The notes beneath the pieces were generated by a model, which worked only from the letters and a program-made list of their open reading frames with translations, had not been told where the DNA came from and made no database searches. 64,000 bases of DNA from Candidatus Galacturonatibacter soehngenii (GTDB lineage: Bacteria > Bacillota > Clostridia > Lachnospirales > Lachnospiraceae): the NCBI RefSeq assembly GCF_008830185.1, contig NZ_WAGX01000004.1, positions 930,001 to 994,000 on the forward strand, in the 5' to 3' direction. The position numbers and the translations under genes are program-made. Shown in pieces: positions 8,545-17,080 of this stretch. Every line of letters starts with the position of its first letter. The first letter of the stretch is position 1.

Positions 8545-9421
8545 ATCCAACGACCTCCGTTTCACTAATAAATATTTCTTCCAGAGAAAGCGGTAGTATT
8601 TCATGAAAGAGTGGATTTAACTGACTAATTACATCCACAATTTCAACTTGTGTTCCTCTTGCTGTTATTGTAATAAGTGATCCTCTTTTTTCTGTTTTCA
8701 ATATATCAAGCTTATGATATAGTACTTCCTCATCGTTTTCATTCTTTAATACACATTGTATTTTGTGAATATTGAATTTCATTTCTTCCAAATCTTTGGA
8801 TAAAAGAATTCCACCTTTATGCAAAAGTCCAACATGATCACAAATATCTTCTAATTCTCTTAGATTATGAGAAGCAATTACTGGTGTAAGTTTTCTCTCT
8901 TCCATGTCATTGGCAAAAATACTTTTGACTGCTTGACGAACAACTGGATCTAGCCCATCAAAAGTCTCATCACAAAACAAATATTCCGTGTTGGCACATA
9001 CACCACATAAAATAGACACTTGTTTTTTCATTCCTTTCGAGAATGTATTGATTTTACGATTCGGATCTAATTCAAACTTTTTCATTAACTCGTCAAATCG
9101 AACTGAATCAAATTTACTATAAAAACTTTTGTAGTAATTTTTCATATCATTACTTGTGGCGTTCGCAAAGAAATATTGATCATCTGAGATATAAAAAATC
9201 TTAGACTTAGCTTCTTCGTTTTCATAAACTGGCAATCCGTCGATTGAGATTTCACCATGATCTGGTTTCAAAACCCCACATGCCATTCTAAGAAACGTAC
9301 TTTTCCCTGCTCCATTTGTACCAATAAGTCCAAATACAGTGCCTTCTTTAATCGTAGCTGATATATCATCAACTGCTTTAATATTTCGAAAACTTTTTGA
9401 TACGTTTACAGCCTCTATCAT
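8519..9421 (-). CDS. ABC transporter ATP-binding protein
   Basis: A 300-residue ATPase. Walker A is GTNGAGKS near residue 35, the signature region reads FSKGMKKQ instead of LSGGQ, and Walker B ends CDETFDGLDP. This divergent signature is common in the CcmA/YtrB-type exporters controlled by GntR-family repressors. A C-terminal extension of about 90 residues follows the core. The start overlaps the regulator stop by four bases (ATGA). It energises the 697-residue permease immediately downstream. Confidence 0.9.
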   Translation of the reverse strand: MIEAVNVSKSFRNIKAVDDISATIKEGTVFGLIGTNGAGKSTFLRMACGVLKPDHGEISIDGLPVYENEEAKSKIFYISDDQYFFANATSNDMKNYYKSFYSKFDSVRFDELMKKFELDPNRKINTFSKGMKKQVSILCGVCANTEYLFCDETFDGLDPVVRQAVKSIFANDMEERKLTPVIASHNLRELEDICDHVGLLHKGGILLSKDLEEMKFNIHKIQCVLKNENDEEVLYHKLDILKTEKRGSLITITARGTQVEIVDVISQLNPLFHEILPLSLEEIFISETEVVGYDIKKLIF

Positions 9422-9789
9422 AACCCAACCTCCTCAAATACATAATTTAAATTCTCCATAAATTCTTCTTTTGTAATTCCCAACGACTTTACTAGTCTGA
9501 CAAGATTTTTTGACTGCTCAGCAACCGCTTCCTTTTTACGCTTCTTAATCTCTTCATCATCAATTACATAATTACCCTTTCCTTTTACGGAATAAATATA
9601 ACCTGACCGCTCTAGTTCTGTATATGCTTTTTGAATGGTGTTTGGATTAATGGATAAATCAATTGCTAGACTTCTAACAGATGGAAGCTTACTTCCACCT
9701 TCTAGTACTCCTCGAATGATTAAATTCTCATATTTCTCTATAATCTGCTCATAAATTGGCCTTTTATCCTTATAATCAATAACAATCAT
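9418..9789 (-). CDS. GntR family transcriptional regulator, YtrA type
   Basis: A 123-residue regulator. An N-terminal winged helix covers residues 10-75: PIYEQI, LPSVRSLAIDLSINPNTIQKAYTELERSGYI and the wing GKGNYVI. A short helical tail follows in place of a large effector domain, typical of the YtrA subfamily. The ATG at 9789 follows AAAGGAG with normal spacing; the longer reading frame to 9867 runs through the probable operator and is unlikely. First gene of the regulator-ATPase-permease operon, so autoregulation is expected. Confidence 0.88.
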   Translation of the reverse strand: MIVIDYKDKRPIYEQIIEKYENLIIRGVLEGGSKLPSVRSLAIDLSINPNTIQKAYTELERSGYIYSVKGKGNYVIDDEEIKKRKKEAVAEQSKNLVRLVKSLGITKEEFMENLNYVFEEVGL

Positions 9790-9820
9790 ACTTAACTCCT
9801 TTCCGACTCTCACCGTATCC

Positions 9821-9845
9821 ACTGTACTATTAGTCTTAATACACT
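9821..9845 (-). promoter_or_regulatory. Probable YtrA-type operator of the first GntR-ABC cassette
   Basis: Read on the minus strand the 25 bases run AGTGTATTAAGACTAATAG then TACAGT, an imperfect inverted repeat 32 bases before the regulator's start. The same GTGTATTAA...ACAGT elements recur before the second GntR-ABC cassette at 51.4 kb, which supports a regulatory role. Confidence 0.5.
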
Positions 9846-9963
9846 TAATATATAACGAATCTCTCATAATGTCAACGTATCATTTCTTACTATTTTCTTA
9901 CTATTCCCCGAACAATCATTTTCAGTCAATAGTGACAGATAGTATCGTTCATCCAATAGGAAT

Positions 9964-10014
9964 CAAAAAAAGATATGATGTAAAAGAATTATCTTTCGCA
10001 TCATATCTTTTTTT
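9964..10014 (-). terminator. Terminator after the tyrS transcription unit
   Basis: Arms AAAAAAAGATATGATG and CATCATATCTTTTTTT form a 16-bp stem whose loop region contains a further small stem. The T-run on the minus strand fits termination of the tyrS and small-membrane-protein unit. Confidence 0.75.
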
Positions 10015-10071
10015 CATATAATAGAAAGTTCTTTGAACTTTCCAATTATATAACCGCTTCATGCACACGTA

Positions 10072-10191
10072 TTACTGTGTAGCATCTTTCTTATCTCTTA
10101 GCTTTTTACCTATTACAGTACCACAAACTATAAGTCCTGCAAAAACAATCATTACTAATCCTGATGTTAGAAATGCTCTTATAAATTCCAT
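10072..10191 (-). CDS. Small single-span membrane protein, 39 residues
   Basis: An ORF of 39 codons beginning MEFIRAFLTSGLVMIVFAGL, then a hydrophobic stretch to GTVIG, and a basic tail KKLRDKKDATQ. This fits one membrane helix with a cytoplasmic positive tail. AGGAGG lies seven bases before the ATG, and the gene starts 11 bp after the tyrS stop, followed by a terminator. I do not recognise a family; function unknown. Confidence 0.6.
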   Translation of the reverse strand: MEFIRAFLTSGLVMIVFAGLIVCGTVIGKKLRDKKDATQ

Positions 10192-10202
10192 TGAATCGCC
10201 TC

Positions 10203-11435
10203 CTAATCAACCTTTATCTGGTGATAACCTTTTTTACCCTTTTTGATTAACAATGCTCCATCACTGTCTAAATCATTTATGGCAAATTTTTTATCAAATT
10301 CAGTAACCTTTATGTCATTTACGGTAACTCCGCCTTGCTGAATTACTCTTCTTGCTTCCGAACGAGTTGGTGCAAGCTTTGTATCAACCAAAAGTGTAAT
10401 CAAATCAATTCCGTCAGCTAACTGTTCTTTTGTATAAGTAGTCGTTGGAATATCTTCGCTTCTTGCTCCGTTAGAAAACAATGCACGAGAAGCCTCCTGT
10501 GCTTTTGTTGCTTCTTCTTCCCCATGTACAATCTTCGTGATTTCAAATGCTAACACTTCTTTTGCTTGGTTGATTGCTGCATCTTTTAATGCACCTAATC
10601 TTCTTACCTCATCCATTGGTAAAAAGGTAAGTAGTCCCAAGCATTCTTCTACTTTCACATCTTCAATATTTCTCCAGTACTGGTAAAACTCATATGGTGA
10701 AGTCTTTTCAGGGTCCAACCAAACTGCGCCTTTCATTGTCTTACCCATCTTAATACCTTCACTGGTCGTTAACAATTTAAAGGTTAAGCCAAAAGCAGGC
10801 TTTTGTTCTTTTCTACGAATCAACTCTACTCCACCAATGATATTAGACCATTGGTCATTTCCACCTAATTGTAGTTTACAATCGTATAATTGATTGAGTT
10901 TCCAGAAATCATAAGATTGCATCAGCATATAATTAAATTCAAAAAACGTTAACCCCTTTTCCATTCTTTGCTTATAACAGTCTGCTGTTAACATCTTATT
11001 TACTGAAAAATGTACACCGATTTCTCTTAAAAATTCTACATAGTTTAAATCCAAAAGCCAATCCGCATTATTGGCAACTATTGCATTGTCATTGTCAAAA
11101 CTGATGAATTTTGAAAGCTGTTCATGAAAACGTTTTGCATTATAGTCTATGGTTTCTCTTGTCATCATGGAACGCATGTCCGATTTACCAGATGGATCAC
11201 CAATCATTGTGGTTCCTCCTCCAAGTAAAGCAATTGGTCTATGACCTGCTCTTTGCATGTGCATCATTGCCATTACTGTAAGAAAATGTCCCGCTGTTAA
11301 ACTATCTGCAGTTGCATCAAAGCCTATATAAAAGGTAACTCTTTCCTTACCTAGTAATTCTCTAATCTCCGCCTCATGAGTTGTCTGTTCGATAAAACCT
11401 CTTTCTAGCAGAATGTCATATACATTTGTTGACAT
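10203..11435 (-). CDS. tyrS: Tyrosine--tRNA ligase
   Basis: A 410-residue class I synthetase. The HIGH motif is present as TAGHF after [11 protein letters not shown], the [10 protein letters not shown] substrate pocket is intact, and the KMSKS loop reads KMGKT. The C-terminal S4-like RNA-binding domain (residues ~340-405) contains [27 protein letters not shown] precedes the ATG. No T-box is visible in the 67-bp upstream spacer. Confidence 0.97.
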   Translation of the reverse strand: MSTNVYDILLERGFIEQTTHEAEIRELLGKERVTFYIGFDATADSLTAGHFLTVMAMMHMQRAGHRPIALLGGGTTMIGDPSGKSDMRSMMTRETIDYNAKRFHEQLSKFISFDNDNAIVANNADWLLDLNYVEFLREIGVHFSVNKMLTADCYKQRMEKGLTFFEFNYMLMQSYDFWKLNQLYDCKLQLGGNDQWSNIIGGVELIRRKEQKPAFGLTFKLLTTSEGIKMGKTMKGAVWLDPEKTSPYEFYQYWRNIEDVKVEECLGLLTFLPMDEVRRLGALKDAAINQAKEVLAFEITKIVHGEEEATKAQEASRALFSNGARSEDIPTTTYTKEQLADGIDLITLLVDTKLAPTRSEARRVIQQGGVTVNDIKVTEFDKKFAINDLDSDGALLIKKGKKGYHQIKVD

Positions 11436-11502
11436 TGTTACTCCTCCTTAAACTTTCGTGAACTAACATTTATCGTAACACATGCCATTTTTGTTTTCAA
11501 TA

Positions 11503-12243
11503 CTATTCTTCAAAATAAATATCCACCAATTCATATGTTCTTTCCTTTGTAAGTTCTGTCATTACAGCCATATATTCCAAACTTTCCATGCTTCCACCTG
11601 CATATTTGCTACTTGCTAGTGCCGCTTGTTCATCTCGTCTGGTAATCCATTCTCGCTCTTCATCTCTAAGAACAATAAACTTATCCTCAGGTAATTTTTT
11701 CTTAATAAGCTGATATATCGTATTTAACTCATCATCCCACTTCGTATATTCTTGGTTTTTAAGTTCTTTCATATCAACCATAGAAAAAGAATCTGTCCTA
11801 CTCCACAGGTCATCATAATAAATCGTAATACTATTGAGTCTTTCTATATACTGCTCTTTTTCTGTTTTTTCCGGTTCCTTCGCCTTTTCATCACTCAGTT
11901 CATCCGTCGCAAACAAAGTATATTCTTGTGCATCTTCCTCTGTTTGGGTAACTTCTTTCGAATCTGGGACTGATGTGTCATCACTCATATTGCTTTGCAT
12001 TGACTGCGTAGAGTTATTAACTTCATTTTTATCGTTTGTATCTGCAAGTTCCTCTTCCTTCGTTTGCTCAACTACTTTTGCCGACTCATTCTCTTCATTT
12101 GATTTTTTAAAATCATTAGATAGCGACCCATATTTTGAATTATTTCTTCCAAACTTAAGATTACCGTTAGCAAGTCCAAATATACCTACACCAATAATAA
12201 ATAATATTGAAACGATAAAAATTGCTTTCATATTCTTTTTCAT
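11503..12243 (-). CDS. Membrane-anchored LprI-like (DUF1311) protein
   Basis: A 246-residue protein with an N-terminal membrane anchor or signal (residues 5-27), an acidic, Ser/Asn/Glu-rich linker to about residue 130, and a helical C-terminal domain. That domain shows the DUF1311 pattern: YDDLW near its start, then MKELKNQEYTKWDDELN and LRDEEREWITRRDEQ. The domain occurs in the lysozyme-inhibitor LprI family. Location outside the membrane is inferred. The protein is transcribed toward tyrS with 67 bp between. Confidence 0.65.
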   Translation of the reverse strand: MKKNMKAIFIVSILFIIGVGIFGLANGNLKFGRNNSKYGSLSNDFKKSNEENESAKVVEQTKEEELADTNDKNEVNNSTQSMQSNMSDDTSVPDSKEVTQTEEDAQEYTLFATDELSDEKAKEPEKTEKEQYIERLNSITIYYDDLWSRTDSFSMVDMKELKNQEYTKWDDELNTIYQLIKKKLPEDKFIVLRDEEREWITRRDEQAALASSKYAGGSMESLEYMAVMTELTKERTYELVDIYFEE

Positions 12244-12344
12244 ACATCATTTCTCTTTCATTTTATCTTTATGTATTTTAACATATCATAAATTTTTTTG
12301 TAAATAAATACTTGGTCAAGAATAGTAAGAATATTAAGCTTTTT

Positions 12345-12479
12345 TTAAGAAACATTATCTTCCAATAAATCAGTTCCATCCGCTGCTGACATGGCAAGAT
12401 AATCATTTACATTGTAATCCCCATACATTCTTTTCTTAACTATTTTATCTGTCAATAAATTACATTTTACTACCACAAT
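12345..12479 (-). pseudogene. Possible 3' remnant of a protein gene
   Basis: An open stretch of 44 codons, closed upstream by TAG and ending in TAA, encodes a protein-like tail (KKRMYGDYNVNDYLAMSAAD then GTDLLEDNVS). It has no good ribosome site or start. It may be the decayed end of a lost gene in the 523-bp gap between the LprI-like and RNase H genes. Parent family not recognised. Confidence 0.3.
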
Positions 12480-12538
12480 CTAAGAAAAGCAATATTTCAG
12501 GTTAATTAGAATGCCTTGGATATTGCAAATGGGAAAAC

Positions 12539-12570
12539 GGTAACACTTTACCAGAAACAACCTTGTTACC
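12539..12570. repeat. Inverted repeat in the gene-poor gap
   Basis: GGTAACA and TGTTACC are exact inverted repeats separated by 18 bases, lying between the gene remnant and the tRNA-like fragment. No function is assigned. Confidence 0.3.
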
Positions 12571-12693
12571 TATCTTATCTTAGATATTTTTTAATATGAG
12601 AGATAAAGCAATAAAGGCTTATGAGACGTTTGTCATAGATGATAAATAGAATAATCATAAAATATAGTCAAAAGTATTTTTTAGGGGATAGAA

Positions 12694-12712
12694 TTCGAAT
12701 CCCGTCTCGCAC
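12694..12712 (+). other. tRNA 3'-end-like fragment, candidate attachment-site scar
   Basis: TTCGAATCCCGTCTCGCAC matches the T-loop, 3' T-stem and 3' acceptor strand of a tRNA gene. The matching 5' T-stem (ACGGG) and 5' acceptor strand (GTGCGAG) are absent upstream, so this is not a working tRNA. A plus-strand terminator follows. Such short tRNA 3' ends are typical attR/attL remnants of integrated elements; a chance match is possible. Confidence 0.4.
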
Positions 12713-12718
12713 TTAATA

Positions 12719-12750
12719 AAAAGGGCTCTTTAAACGAAGAGTCCTTTTCT
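12719..12750 (+). terminator. Terminator behind the tRNA-like fragment
   Basis: AAAAGGGCTCTT pairs with AAGAGTCCTTTT (12 bp, one G-U) around a 6-base loop, followed by T-rich sequence on the plus strand. It can also act on transcription arriving from the RNase H gene. Confidence 0.65.
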
Positions 12751-12766
12751 TGTTAAAATACTTAAT

Positions 12767-13684
12767 TTATTTTTTATTTTTTAATAAATAAATGATAAAA
12801 TTATTCTTTTCATATTCGCTTAATTTATTAATCAAATTGATGCCTTCTTCATGGTTTTCTTCATAAATTTTGATTATATTACTATATTTTAATCCACTAA
12901 CTTCGCTTACATAGTTATCCGTTTTATTATTTTCAATTATAATTATATTGCTTTCATATTTAGGTGCAATTTTTATAATCTCTTTTTTAATTTCTAGATT
13001 ATCTACATAAATAACATTAGATGCAAGCCATTTTTCTACTACCTTGCTTGAGGAAATCGATAATCTTTCTTTACAAACTTCATCAGCAAGTTCATTAAAT
13101 AAATCTCCGGTGTGGCTATCAATCTTAACAAAAATAACTTCAATGCCTTTGTTCATTAAATCATTCACTTGATTATAGTATTCAATGGAGGAAGGTTCTC
13201 TTCTTTCCCAAAATCCTGTTGCATGATGCGCAACTCCCTCATAATCATAGAATAACACAACTTTTTTTTCACCTTTATCAAGTGCATATTGTATTCCCCT
13301 TATAGAACCTTTTAACTCACCAGCAATCTGTCTAATATCTTTCATAGAATTATCTTCTGATGATGAGCCTTCAATATACTCAATTATATTATTACGTACA
13401 GCCACCATCCCATAGGAATATCTCTCGGTAGCAGAATTAAAACTGCCATCTACATATATATGTAAGCAATCCTCTGGATAATTACCTTCACCTTTTTTTA
13501 GGATTTTACCATCCCTTAAATATTGATTTGCACTTTCAATGTTCTCAAAACTCTTATATTTAGCACCTTTTACGCCTTTTACATATTTAAGACATTCATC
13601 CCAAGTTGCAACAATTTTGTTTTCTATAATTTCATTCTTAACTGGGTCAAGCCCTTCTTTAATTGCATATACTTTTTTACCCAT
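12767..13684 (-). CDS. Viroplasmin-type RNase HI with C-terminal extension
   Basis: A 305-residue protein. Residues 1-60 are a viroplasmin/RNase H1 N-terminal domain (YAIKEG, TWDECLKYVKGVKGAKYKSF), which binds RNA/DNA hybrids. Residues 72-208 are an RNase HI fold with the expected acidic residues Asp79 (VDGSF), Glu123 (AGELKG), Asp147 (YDYEG) and Asp201 (NELADEV), so it should cut the RNA strand of hybrids. Residues 210-305 form an extra domain I do not recognise. AGGAGG precedes the ATG. It lies next to the MutS-like gene and beside the gene-poor scar. Confidence 0.85.
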   Translation of the reverse strand: MGKKVYAIKEGLDPVKNEIIENKIVATWDECLKYVKGVKGAKYKSFENIESANQYLRDGKILKKGEGNYPEDCLHIYVDGSFNSATERYSYGMVAVRNNIIEYIEGSSSEDNSMKDIRQIAGELKGSIRGIQYALDKGEKKVVLFYDYEGVAHHATGFWERREPSSIEYYNQVNDLMNKGIEVIFVKIDSHTGDLFNELADEVCKERLSISSSKVVEKWLASNVIYVDNLEIKKEIIKIAPKYESNIIIIENNKTDNYVSEVSGLKYSNIIKIYEENHEEGINLINKLSEYEKNNFIIYLLKNKK

Positions 13685-13807
13685 GTAGATATAACCTCCT
13701 ATTCTAAGTCCACTCTTCGTTACTCTTGTGTATTTAATCTAGTTGTTCCTTATCCACCTGGTCCATCGGGATTACCTCTGCTGCTCCATCCGTATAGATG
13801 TTTGCTT

Positions 13808-15499
13808 TCATCTTATTTTCTCCCATCTGTTATTTGTCATAAAGGAAGCTGCTGATTCTTCTGCTTTATTTATAATCTTGTCTTCGTATCCTATGATACT
13901 TAACAGCTTAATAGCATTACGGCTCGTCGCTCTTCCTTCTTTTAATTCATAAGAAAATAAAATATCATCATCTCTAATTTCCTCTTCGAAATGATAGTTG
14001 TTATAGATATCTTCTAAAATATGAGTTAATTCAATGTCGTGAGTTGCCGCAAAGCACATAACATGATTTTGATTCAAACTACTTAGAATCTGTGCTGATG
14101 CAGCAATCCTTTCAACCGTATTCGTTCCTCGTAATACTTCATCAATAAAGCATAAAATTGGTGTTGCTTCTTTTGATGCATCTATAATTCGTTTTAATGA
14201 TTTAATTTCAACAATGTAGTAACTTTCATTATTATAAAGATTGTCCGTTAGTGCCATAGAAGAATAAATTCGATAAAAGTTAGCCTCGTATTTTTTTGCC
14301 ATTGCCATATAAATGGTCTGAGCTAAAATTGCATTAATTGCTATCGTTTTTAAGAATGTAGATTTACCAGAAGCATTAGAACCTGTAATTAACACACTCC
14401 TATTTTGATTGATGCTATTTAATACTGGATTTGTAATCAATGGATGATAAACATCCTTTATTTGTATTTTTGTCGTGTTTTCGTTTGATAACGTAGGAAT
14501 AGAGTAATCATCAACAACGCCTCGAAAAGATGCTATTGCAAGATAAGCTTCCATGCTTCCCAATAATTCAATGAGTTCATCGATATATTCAACTTTGTCC
14601 TTTACCTCTGCTAATACATAGTTAAATTTAATGAGATCAATATGAAAAAACATTTTAATGTAATCAAATATTACTTCATCGATTGATCCTGTTGTAGGTT
14701 TGCTACCTTTCACCCACCTTGCATGTCTTTTATAATTTTTAAATTCTTTCTTTATTTGTCTGGTACGAGTCGCATATTCTTCACATGCTTTTGGTAATGC
14801 TTTTGCAAATGCATCCGCTCCATTTAAAATTCGATTAATATAAGCAATTGAAACAAAATAGGGTTCAATCTCACCTTTTACTTTAAAATACTGACCAATA
14901 TTAACAATTGCAGCAGCAACAAACAATAAAACCCCGTAAGTTGGAATAAGAAGAGCTGATATTATAGAAAGTATGCCAAGTATGAGCATACCGTACTCCT
15001 TCATATTACTTCTTTGTTCCAAATCTGCAAGGTTGTAAATGTAATCACTTAAGGAGTAATTGCCTGTCCTTCCAATTTCTCCATAAATACACTGCAATTT
15101 GACTCTCTCTTCTTCATTCTGTTCAAAAAAATCAATGATTCGTTTTCGTTCTTCCAGCTCATTTTGATCAAACTGTGGTGTTCGTAACAGATAATATAAA
15201 TATTGTTCCCCAACAGAGGAATTCGTATTATTTATTAACTGATAGATTGCATCCATATCAAGATCATTCCAAGTTATGTCATCTATATAATATTCTGTAT
15301 TTCTTTTTAATAAAAAATATCGTTTGATTCCTTCTAATTGTTCATAACTTAAATTTCTAGTAGGCTTTTTCCCCCATTGTGCTTTCGCCTTGATTACAAA
15401 TTCTCGTTTAATTTTTATCTGATTATATTTAAAATATATAAAGATGATCAGCAAAGCCCCCGCTATCATCAGCATATATTTTAAATTTATATCTCCCAC
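13808..15499 (-). CDS. Membrane-tethered MutS-like ATPase
   Basis: A 563-residue protein with one N-terminal membrane helix (residues ~8-24), two further hydrophobic segments (~169-203), and a C-terminal MutS domain V ATPase. Walker A is GSNASGKS (373-380), Walker B is ILCFIDEVLRGTN (~448-460), and a switch histidine follows in AATHD. The mismatch-recognition domain I of true MutS is missing. The family is widespread in Firmicutes but poorly characterised. The start is a GTG at 15499 with AAAGGAG upstream. It overlaps the end of the metallo-hydrolase gene by 13 bp, so the two are coupled. Confidence 0.82.
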   Translation of the reverse strand: MGDINLKYMLMIAGALLIIFIYFKYNQIKIKREFVIKAKAQWGKKPTRNLSYEQLEGIKRYFLLKRNTEYYIDDITWNDLDMDAIYQLINNTNSSVGEQYLYYLLRTPQFDQNELEERKRIIDFFEQNEEERVKLQCIYGEIGRTGNYSLSDYIYNLADLEQRSNMKEYGMLILGILSIISALLIPTYGVLLFVAAAIVNIGQYFKVKGEIEPYFVSIAYINRILNGADAFAKALPKACEEYATRTRQIKKEFKNYKRHARWVKGSKPTTGSIDEVIFDYIKMFFHIDLIKFNYVLAEVKDKVEYIDELIELLGSMEAYLAIASFRGVVDDYSIPTLSNENTTKIQIKDVYHPLITNPVLNSINQNRSVLITGSNASGKSTFLKTIAINAILAQTIYMAMAKKYEANFYRIYSSMALTDNLYNNESYYIVEIKSLKRIIDASKEATPILCFIDEVLRGTNTVERIAASAQILSSLNQNHVMCFAATHDIELTHILEDIYNNYHFEEEIRDDDILFSYELKEGRATSRNAIKLLSIIGYEDKIINKAEESAASFMTNNRWEKIR

Positions 15500-16203
15500 T
15501 CTTGTCCATCTCCTTTCACTTTATAAAGCTTTCTCTCATATCCATTTTCTTTTGCAATTTTCTCTAATCGGTCGATTACTGTGTAATCCTCCCAAAAATG
15601 CATTGGAAATACTATCTTGGTATTCGTATGTTTCATAAAATAATCAAATCCCCACCAAAAGTAATCTTCTTGCCTTGCATCAACAGGTAAAAAGGCAATA
15701 TCAAACGCTTGATTTTCAATTCCCTCTAATTGCTTTTTAAATTGTCTTTCCATATTTAAATTATAATCTTCTGACTCCTCGCTCCAGTGCCACCAATTAA
15801 GATCTCCTGCATGATAAATAGATTGTCCCTCTACTTCTATGCAAAAGGCAACTCCTAAATCTGTTGATTTTAATGTTTTTATTTGCATCTCATCTACACA
15901 AATACTTTGATTGGCTCTGATATTTATAATTCTTTCTTTTACCTCTAAATCAATATCATTCTTTTCTAAGTACTTATCGTTTAACTTTATATCATTGGAT
16001 AAAATAAATTTGACTTTTGGATTATTCTTAAATATCTGAAATATCTCTAAAGAAAAATGATCATGATGTTTGTGACTAGAAAAAACATAAATATCTTTAT
16101 CCGTATTAATTTTAGGAATAACTCCTTTAAAATAATCAAATATCAAAACAGTATGTGATAATTCTACCATGAAACTACTATGATAAATATAGGTTACTTT
16201 CAT
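15487..16203 (-). CDS. MBL-fold metallo-hydrolase
   Basis: A 238-residue protein with the metallo-beta-lactamase signature SSHKHHDHF near residue 43-51, plus a second-metal region YHAGDLNWW and a late histidine in VFPMHFWEDY. The family (UlaG/YycJ-like soluble hydrolases) acts on phosphodiesters, lactones or similar esters; the substrate is not visible. It is translated just ahead of the membrane MutS-like ATPase and overlaps it. Confidence 0.82.
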   Translation of the reverse strand: MKVTYIYHSSFMVELSHTVLIFDYFKGVIPKINTDKDIYVFSSHKHHDHFSLEIFQIFKNNPKVKFILSNDIKLNDKYLEKNDIDLEVKERIINIRANQSICVDEMQIKTLKSTDLGVAFCIEVEGQSIYHAGDLNWWHWSEESEDYNLNMERQFKKQLEGIENQAFDIAFLPVDARQEDYFWWGFDYFMKHTNTKIVFPMHFWEDYTVIDRLEKIAKENGYERKLYKVKGDGQEWEI

Positions 16204-16287
16204 AACTTTCTCCTTCTCGCCAGCCCCAACATACCTGCAAAGCAGACACTCTTTCTTTTATGGTTTACCTTAATAATACTACTTATT

Positions 16288-17079
16288 CTAATTCTTTCCT
16301 TTTATTGATAATGTTATAACTAAGAAAATAACACCTGTTAATACAATCGTTCCACCAGGCTTTAATCCCATATAATAAGATATACTAAGTCCAATAACCG
16401 TAAATGCAATAGCAAAAAGAATTGAATAAATTAATGTCTGCCTATAGCTTTTTCCATACTGCATCGCACAAGCGGTGGGAATTACCATAAGAGAAGAGAT
16501 AATAAGCGCCCCAACTGTTCTTGAAGCAATTGAAACTGTTAGTGCGGTTAATATTGTAAATATAATGTTAATTGTCTTAACGGGTATACCAGCCATCTTA
16601 GCACTCATTTCATCAAAGGCCATATGCATCAATTCCTTATATAACACGACGAACGTTATCATAACAAGAACACTAATTATAATAACTAAAATTAATTCAA
16701 AGTCTGTAATTGCAACAATACTTCCAAAAAGAAAACTATTAAAATTTGATGCATTGCTTACAAAACCAGATAACACACCAGCAAGCCCCACGCCTGCTGA
16801 CATGATAATAGCAATTGCCATCTCGGAATATCTTTTAAACTTCTTTCGAATAAGTTCAATTCCAAAGGCTGCAACAATGCAAGCTAGCGTAGCTCCTAGT
16901 ACTGGATTAACTCCTATAATCAATCCAAGTGCAACGCCTGCAAGTGACATATGGCTTAAAGCATCTCCTGTCATGGAAAGTCTTCGAAGTACGACAATCA
17001 GACCAATGCAGGGTATGATAATTGCAAGCAGTATGCCGACAAGAAATGCTTTTCTCATAAAATCATATTGAAATAGCAT
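16288..17079 (-). CDS. znuB: Zinc/metal ABC transporter permease (ZnuB type)
   Basis: A 263-residue membrane protein of the ABC-3 family with about eight helices. It has the conserved LRRLSMTGDALSHMSLAGVALG loop that faces the ATPase. AGGAGG precedes the ATG at 17079, one base after the ATPase stop. It is the last gene of the substrate-binding protein, ATPase and permease operon and forms the membrane channel. Zinc is inferred from the Fur-family gene and palindrome upstream; manganese cannot be excluded. Confidence 0.88.
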   Translation of the reverse strand: MLFQYDFMRKAFLVGILLAIIIPCIGLIVVLRRLSMTGDALSHMSLAGVALGLIIGVNPVLGATLACIVAAFGIELIRKKFKRYSEMAIAIIMSAGVGLAGVLSGFVSNASNFNSFLFGSIVAITDFELILVIIISVLVMITFVVLYKELMHMAFDEMSAKMAGIPVKTINIIFTILTALTVSIASRTVGALIISSLMVIPTACAMQYGKSYRQTLIYSILFAIAFTVIGLSISYYMGLKPGGTIVLTGVIFLVITLSIKGKN

Positions 17080-17080
17080 A

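Noticed and set aside
11752-12307. Overlapping plus-strand ORFs of 73 and 157 codons over the LprI-like gene
   Set aside because: The minus-strand gene has a signal anchor and DUF1311 pattern; the plus ORFs are Ser/Phe-rich complements of Glu/Lys-rich codons.
16475-17071. 198-codon plus-strand ORF over znuB
   Set aside because: Complement of a conserved ABC permease; no ribosome site.
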